10,068 bases of DNA from Helicobacteraceae bacterium (GTDB lineage: Bacteria; Campylobacterota; Campylobacteria; Campylobacterales; SZUA-545), in the NCBI GenBank assembly GCA_003250175.1, contig QKHD01000264.1:1-10068 (forward strand). The letters run 5' to 3'. The position numbers and the translations under genes were made by a program. The notes beneath the pieces are model-generated. The model made no database searches. It was not told the origin of the DNA and saw only the letters and a program-made list of their open reading frames with translations. How positions within the stretch are numbered: position 1 is the first letter of the stretch; each line of letters opens with the position of its first letter. This document shows positions 7,249 to 10,068 of this stretch, piece after piece.

Positions 7249-7437
7249 TCAGGACCCTTTTCTCATCGTGCGCAGCGTAGAAGCGGCGACTTTGATCTTG
7301 CGTCGTGTGCCGTCTGGCAGAGTGACGCGAACCGTTCGCAGATTGACATTGAAGCGGCGTTTTGTCTTGTTGTTAGCGTGGCTGACATTGTTTCCTGACA
7401 TAGGCCCTTTGCCAGTAATAGCGCATCGTTTTGCCAT
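7249..7437 (-). CDS. rpmB: 50S ribosomal protein L28
   Basis: Small basic protein of the large ribosomal subunit. All 62 residues match the compact L28 pattern: MAKRCAITGKGP, then GNNVSHANNKTKRRF, then NLRTVRV, and a basic VAASTLRTMRKGS-like end. There is a single cysteine (C5) and no second pair, so this is a form without a zinc ribbon. The ATG (7437-7435 on the minus strand) is preceded by AAGGA (plus 7446-7450) with an 8-base spacer, which confirms the start. A sigma-70-like promoter lies about 35 bases upstream. The potassium channel gene follows in the same direction after 44 bases and may be co-transcribed. Confidence 0.97.
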   Translation of the reverse strand: MAKRCAITGKGPMSGNNVSHANNKTKRRFNVNLRTVRVTLPDGTRRKIKVAASTLRTMRKGS

Positions 7438-7471
7438 AATCGGTTTCCTTGTGATTAAAAAGTTTTTTGCG

Positions 7472-7499
7472 ACTATACCAAAGGGAGGTAGAATTTCAG
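7472..7499 (-). promoter_or_regulatory. Putative sigma-70 promoter for rpmB
   Basis: Read on the minus strand, CTGAAA (plus 7494-7499) stands 16 bases upstream of TATAGT (plus 7472-7477). The -35 matches the consensus at 4 of 6 positions and the -10 at 5 of 6. Transcription would begin about 30 bases before the rpmB ATG, leaving a short leader with the ribosome binding site. It is a pattern match only. Confidence 0.45.
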
Positions 7500-7560
7500 C
7501 TTAATAATTCAGATGTAGTTTGATGCATTTAAGTTGAGCGAAGCGAGTCGTGCGGATTTT

Positions 7561-7588
7561 GCTCCTTCCCGGAAAAACGGGAAGGTGC
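7561..7588 (-). other. Strong hairpin after mcp, possible terminator without a U-run
   Basis: CCTTCCCG (7564-7571) and CGGGAAGG (7578-7585) form an 8-bp stem around a 6-base loop. After a T-T mismatch, two more pairs (7561-7562 with 7587-7588) extend it. It begins 10 bases past the mcp stop, where a terminator is expected. On the minus strand it is followed by AGCAAAATCC-like sequence rather than U residues, and on the plus strand by only TT, so classical termination is doubtful. The rest of the 161-base gap to rpmB shows nothing except the rpmB promoter and ribosome binding site. Confidence 0.45.
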
Positions 7589-7598
7589 TTAGAAAGGG

Positions 7599-9227
7599 TT
7601 AGGCTTTAAATTTGACCAATTGGTCTTTCAGCGCTTCGGAGAGTCGGCTCAGGTGCCCCGCCGCAGCGGAAATCTCTTCGACGCTGCGGGTGTTTTGGGA
7701 CGTAAACTCCTCAACCTTCTGCATACCGCTTAGAACTTCCTTGGTTGTTTCCATCACCTCTTTGGAGCCGTGGGAAGTTTGGCGCAGGGTCTCTTTGGTG
7801 GTCTGCATCACGCCCACGCTCTCCTCGATTTTGTCCTGGGCAGCTCCGGATTGCTTCAGAAGCTTGCCGAAATCGTTGGCATGGTGCTCCATCTGGGCGG
7901 CAACGTCGTTAATGGCCTGTACGATGACGGCAATGGTGGCACTGGTTTCGGAAAGGCTGCGTTGGGTTCGTTCGGCGAGTTTACGCACCTCGTCGGCAAC
8001 AACGGCAAAGCCCCGCCCGTGCTCGCCGGCGCGTGCCGCTTCGATGGCGGCGTTAAGGGCGAGCAGGTTGGTCTGGTCGGCAATGTCGCCGATGACGGAG
8101 AGCACCTCCGTAACCTTCTGGGCATCGGAGGAGAGGGTGGTGAGGTGGTGGGAAAGCTCCTGTTGTGCCTGGGCCCCTTCTTCCACCAGTTCGGCAACGG
8201 TGCCGATCCCATCCCGGGAAGCTTCCAGCCCCTGCACCGCCTTTTCCATTTCATTCATGGATTGGGCGAGGCGCTGTTGCATATCGCCCAGAAGATTTCC
8301 GGCTTTTAACCCCTTTTGGCTGACGGCGGTAATGGTGGTGGAGGTCTCTTCCGCACGTTTTGCGATGGAGAGGCTGCTGACGCCCAGCTGATTGGAGATG
8401 GAGGCATTTTCGATGGCTCCGTAACCGGCCTCTTTGAGCGCACTTTGCAGGGCATCCAACAGGGAGTTGAAATCCTTCAGCAACAGTCCGATTTCGTCAT
8501 CGCCGCCGGGAACTCGCAGGGTCAAATCTCGATTGGAGGCAACCTGACGGATAACATTCTGGGCAAAACCGACAGGTCGCAGCAGGGTGTTGACCAGCCA
8601 GAGGCTCAGCATCGCTGAAATCACGAACACCGCGGCACCGATTAAGGCCGAGTAGACCAGATTGCTCCAGAGCATTCCGTTAATGGCTGCCTTGGAAAGA
8701 TCCACCCCGACAATAAACAAGGACCCGGCGGCTGTCCGGACGGGGAGGAACAGGGAGCGGTGTTCACCCCATTCGTCGCTGTATTCGTCAAAGGCGGGTT
8801 GCCCGTTTTTAAATGCGGCAAGCAGACCTTCGCTGGGGTCTTCGTAAAGGTAGAGCACCTTCTCAAATTTCTTTTGCTGATACTCTTCGTCGGTGGGTGT
8901 ATCCAGGGCGAAGTGAACGCCGTCGTCCAGTTGCACCAGGGTGTAGATGAACTCGATGTTGGCCGCTTTGCAAAACTCTTTAAACTGCACGCTGTAAAAC
9001 TCGAAAAGCCCTTGATCCCCGTTGCCCTTGACGGCGTTATCGTGAATCGTTTCAGGGATCAGTCTGGCAGCCAGTTGGGCAGAGCTTACGAGTGACGCAT
9101 CAAGCCGGGCAAGCAGGTCGCCCTTTTTGACCTGAAAATTGTAAAAGGTAAAGGCCCCGATGGCCAAGGCATTCAAGAGCAGAACGGAGACAAGAAGACG
9201 GATACGGATGGAGGCGAACATTTTCAT
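7599..9227 (-). CDS. Methyl-accepting chemotaxis protein with periplasmic Cache-like sensor
   Basis: Transmembrane chemoreceptor that would signal through CheW and CheA to the flagellar motor. Of 542 aa, TM1 is about 9-30, the periplasmic sensor about 31-187, and TM2 about 188-216. A HAMP domain (about 212-265) has the conserved Pro (P218) and DEIG (244-247). The cytoplasmic signalling hairpin carries the near-invariant tip DQTNLLALNAAIEAARAGE (384-402) followed by HGRGFAVVADEVRKLAERT. The sensor has IYTLVQLDDGVHFALDT (94-110) and a DEWGEHRSLFLP stretch (151-162), resembling the PAS-like Cache domains common in Campylobacterota receptors. The ligand cannot be told. No NWETF-like C-terminal CheR/CheB tether is present; it ends LVKFKA. 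The start is chosen by AAGGA (plus 9237-9241), 9 bases before the ATG. A second ATG two codons on is less well placed. No other che gene is nearby. Confidence 0.95.
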   Translation of the reverse strand: MKMFASIRIRLLVSVLLLNALAIGAFTFYNFQVKKGDLLARLDASLVSSAQLAARLIPETIHDNAVKGNGDQGLFEFYSVQFKEFCKAANIEFIYTLVQLDDGVHFALDTPTDEEYQQKKFEKVLYLYEDPSEGLLAAFKNGQPAFDEYSDEWGEHRSLFLPVRTAAGSLFIVGVDLSKAAINGMLWSNLVYSALIGAAVFVISAMLSLWLVNTLLRPVGFAQNVIRQVASNRDLTLRVPGGDDEIGLLLKDFNSLLDALQSALKEAGYGAIENASISNQLGVSSLSIAKRAEETSTTITAVSQKGLKAGNLLGDMQQRLAQSMNEMEKAVQGLEASRDGIGTVAELVEEGAQAQQELSHHLTTLSSDAQKVTEVLSVIGDIADQTNLLALNAAIEAARAGEHGRGFAVVADEVRKLAERTQRSLSETSATIAVIVQAINDVAAQMEHHANDFGKLLKQSGAAQDKIEESVGVMQTTKETLRQTSHGSKEVMETTKEVLSGMQKVEEFTSQNTRSVEEISAAAGHLSRLSEALKDQLVKFKA

Positions 9228-9310
9228 GGATAAAAGTCCTTGTAGGCAGATCGGGTTATTGAAGCTTCAGCTAGTGCGGGGAAAAGGGTCAAGTAGTCGT
9301 TTCCTCAATA

Positions 9311-9339
9311 ATTTTAGAAATATACTTGGGCTAAGTAAA
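9311..9339 (-). promoter_or_regulatory. Putative sigma-70 promoter for mcp
   Basis: Read on the minus strand, TTTACT (plus 9334-9339) is separated by exactly 17 bases from TAAAAT (plus 9311-9316). The -35 matches the consensus at 4 of 6 positions and the -10 at 5 of 6. It would give a leader of roughly 75-80 bases before the mcp ATG. I saw no convincing sigma-28 (TAAA-N15-GCCGATAA) or sigma-54 motif in this gap. Confidence 0.45.
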
Positions 9340-9340
9340 A

Positions 9341-9352
9341 ATTCAGCTGAAT
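9341..9352. promoter_or_regulatory. Perfect 12-bp palindrome between divergent mcp and rpe
   Basis: ATTCAGCTGAAT is identical on both strands. It lies just upstream of the putative mcp -35 and about 30 bases upstream of the rpe -10, so a dimeric regulator bound there could touch both promoters. A second perfect palindrome, TGAAGCTTCA (9260-9269), lies in the predicted mcp leader. The two share the string TTCAGCT if the flanking bases are included. Function is unproven. Confidence 0.35.
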
Positions 9353-9381
9353 AAATGAATGGCTTAGAGCGAAGTGGATTA

Positions 9382-9390
9382 TGGTATTAT
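9382..9390 (+). promoter_or_regulatory. Putative extended -10 promoter for rpe
   Basis: TGG followed by TATTAT (9385-9390) matches the extended -10 pattern TGnTATAAT with one mismatch. The -35 position (about 9362-9367) is poor, as expected for an extended -10 promoter. Transcription would start near 9397, about 30 bases before the rpe ATG. The alternative in-frame ATG at 9381 overlaps this element, which argues against that longer start. Confidence 0.5.
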
Positions 9391-9425
9391 CGCGGAAAGA
9401 TATTTTATTAAAAAAGGCAGATACG

Positions 9426-10061
9426 ATGTTGGTAGCCCCCAGTATCCTTTCGGCGGACTTCGGAAAGCTGAACGACGAAATCACCGCCATCTGCGACGCG
9501 GGATGTGACCTGGTCCATGTGGATGTCATGGACGGCCATTTCGTTCCCAATCTCACCATCGGGCCGGTGGTGGTCTCTTCCGTGGCCAAAGTGGCCACCA
9601 AGCCCCTGGACGTGCACCTGATGGTGCAGAACAACACCTTTTTTGTCGAGCTGTTTGCCCCCTTGAAACCGGAATACATCACCTTCCACATCGAAGAGGA
9701 AAAACACCCCCACCGATTGATCCAAAAGATCAAAAGCTACGGGATCAAAGCGGGGATCGTCCTCAACCCCCACACCCCTCCGGAGAGCATCGAGTTTTTG
9801 CTGGGTGACCTGGATATGGTGCTGCTCATGAGCGTCAACCCCGGATTCGGCGGGCAGAGTTTTATCCCTACGGTGATTGAAAAAGCACGCCGCCTGAAGG
9901 CGATGATTGCCGAGAAGGGTGCGGCGACGCTGATCGAAGTGGACGGCGGAGTGACGGATCAGAATATCAACCTTTTAAAAGAGGCGGGTGTGGATATCGT
10001 CGTTGCGGGAAGTTATGTCTTCAAGCAGGACTATAAAACCGCCATTGATTCGCTCCGCTGA
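9426..10061 (+). CDS. rpe: Ribulose-phosphate 3-epimerase
   Basis: Interconverts ribulose-5-phosphate and xylulose-5-phosphate in the pentose phosphate or Calvin cycles. It is a metal-dependent TIM barrel. The 211-aa protein starts MLVAPSILSADF, the normal family N-terminus, with S7 in place. Metal and catalytic residues are visible: H31 and D33 in HVDVMDG, H64 in DVHLMV, and D173 in IEVDGG. D33 and D173 are the acid/base pair. VNPGFGGQSF (137-146) is the flexible phosphate-side loop, and VAGSYVF lies near the end. The ATG at 9426 is preceded by AAAAAGG (9411-9417) with an 8-base spacer. The frame is open to an ATG at 9381, but that start has no ribosome binding site and would add 15 unconserved residues. 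The stop TGA runs into ATGATG at 10061-10066, so an overlapping next gene may begin there. Confidence 0.97.
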   Translation: MLVAPSILSADFGKLNDEITAICDAGCDLVHVDVMDGHFVPNLTIGPVVVSSVAKVATKPLDVHLMVQNNTFFVELFAPLKPEYITFHIEEEKHPHRLIQKIKSYGIKAGIVLNPHTPPESIEFLLGDLDMVLLMSVNPGFGGQSFIPTVIEKARRLKAMIAEKGAATLIEVDGGVTDQNINLLKEAGVDIVVAGSYVFKQDYKTAIDSLR

Positions 10062-10068
10062 TGATGCG

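Noticed and set aside
7544..7557. GAGCGAAGCGAG repeat downstream of mcp
   Set aside because: It is a mirror repeat and not an inverted one, so it cannot form a stable hairpin, and it has no second copy in the window.
7612..8391. Open frames of 259 and 179 codons on the plus strand inside mcp
   Set aside because: They overlap the most conserved part of the chemoreceptor and have Ser/Trp/Arg- or Gly/His-rich shadow composition.
9246..9256. Sigma-28-like CCCGATCT on the minus strand upstream of mcp
   Set aside because: It matches GCCGATAA at only 5 of 8 positions and has no TAAA at the required 15-base distance.
9381..9425. Longer rpe start at the ATG at 9381
   Set aside because: It overlaps the extended -10 element, has no Shine-Dalgarno, and adds residues not found at Rpe N-termini. 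The ATG at 9426 has AAGG at good spacing and the expected MLVAPSILSADF start.
1..10068. Search for CRISPR repeats, insertion sequences, toxin-antitoxin pairs, tRNA or defence genes
   Set aside because: None was seen by eye. The gaps are short (at most about 200 bases) and all long frames are explained by conserved housekeeping, motility and transport genes.

Overview
This window looks like an ordinary chromosomal stretch of a Campylobacterota (Epsilonproteobacteria) genome. The main reason is gene order: hisC-fliF-fliG-fliH-dxs on one strand, followed by rpmB, a chemoreceptor and rpe. From memory, related orders occur in Campylobacter and Helicobacter. By eye the base composition is clearly GC-richer than host-associated Campylobacter or Helicobacter. 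That fits a free-living sulfur or hydrogen oxidiser of the Sulfurovum, Nitratifractor or Hydrogenimonas kind, but the genus is inference. No mobile element, CRISPR array, tRNA or rRNA was seen.

Layout. Positions 1-6080 are one tightly packed plus-strand unit: the 3' part of hisC (histidine biosynthesis), fliF (MS-ring), fliG (rotor switch), fliH (export ATPase regulator) and dxs (first step of the MEP isoprenoid pathway). Neighbouring genes overlap by 1-4 bases or are 3 bases apart, so translational coupling is likely. A rho-independent terminator for this unit appears to lie just past dxs, inside the 3' end of the convergent gene. Positions 6077-7437 carry two minus-strand genes, rpmB (ribosomal protein L28) and then a two-helix potassium channel with a cytoplasmic RCK module. 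Positions 7599-9227 hold a minus-strand methyl-accepting chemotaxis protein with a periplasmic Cache-like sensor. It is divergent from rpe (9426-10061, plus), which runs almost to the window end.

How the genes relate. fliF, fliG and fliH build the flagellar basal body, rotor and export apparatus, and the chemoreceptor would feed the motor through Che proteins not present here. hisC, dxs, rpmB and rpe are housekeeping genes.

No undescribed multi-gene system is evident. The points most worth a second look are in and around the potassium channel gene. They are a well-placed internal ribosome binding site in front of Met126 that would make a separate RCK domain, a missing glycine-rich nucleotide motif in that RCK domain, a hairpin with no Shine-Dalgarno before the full-length start, and the dxs terminator embedded in its last codons. 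A perfect 12-bp palindrome between the divergent mcp and rpe promoters is a possible shared operator.
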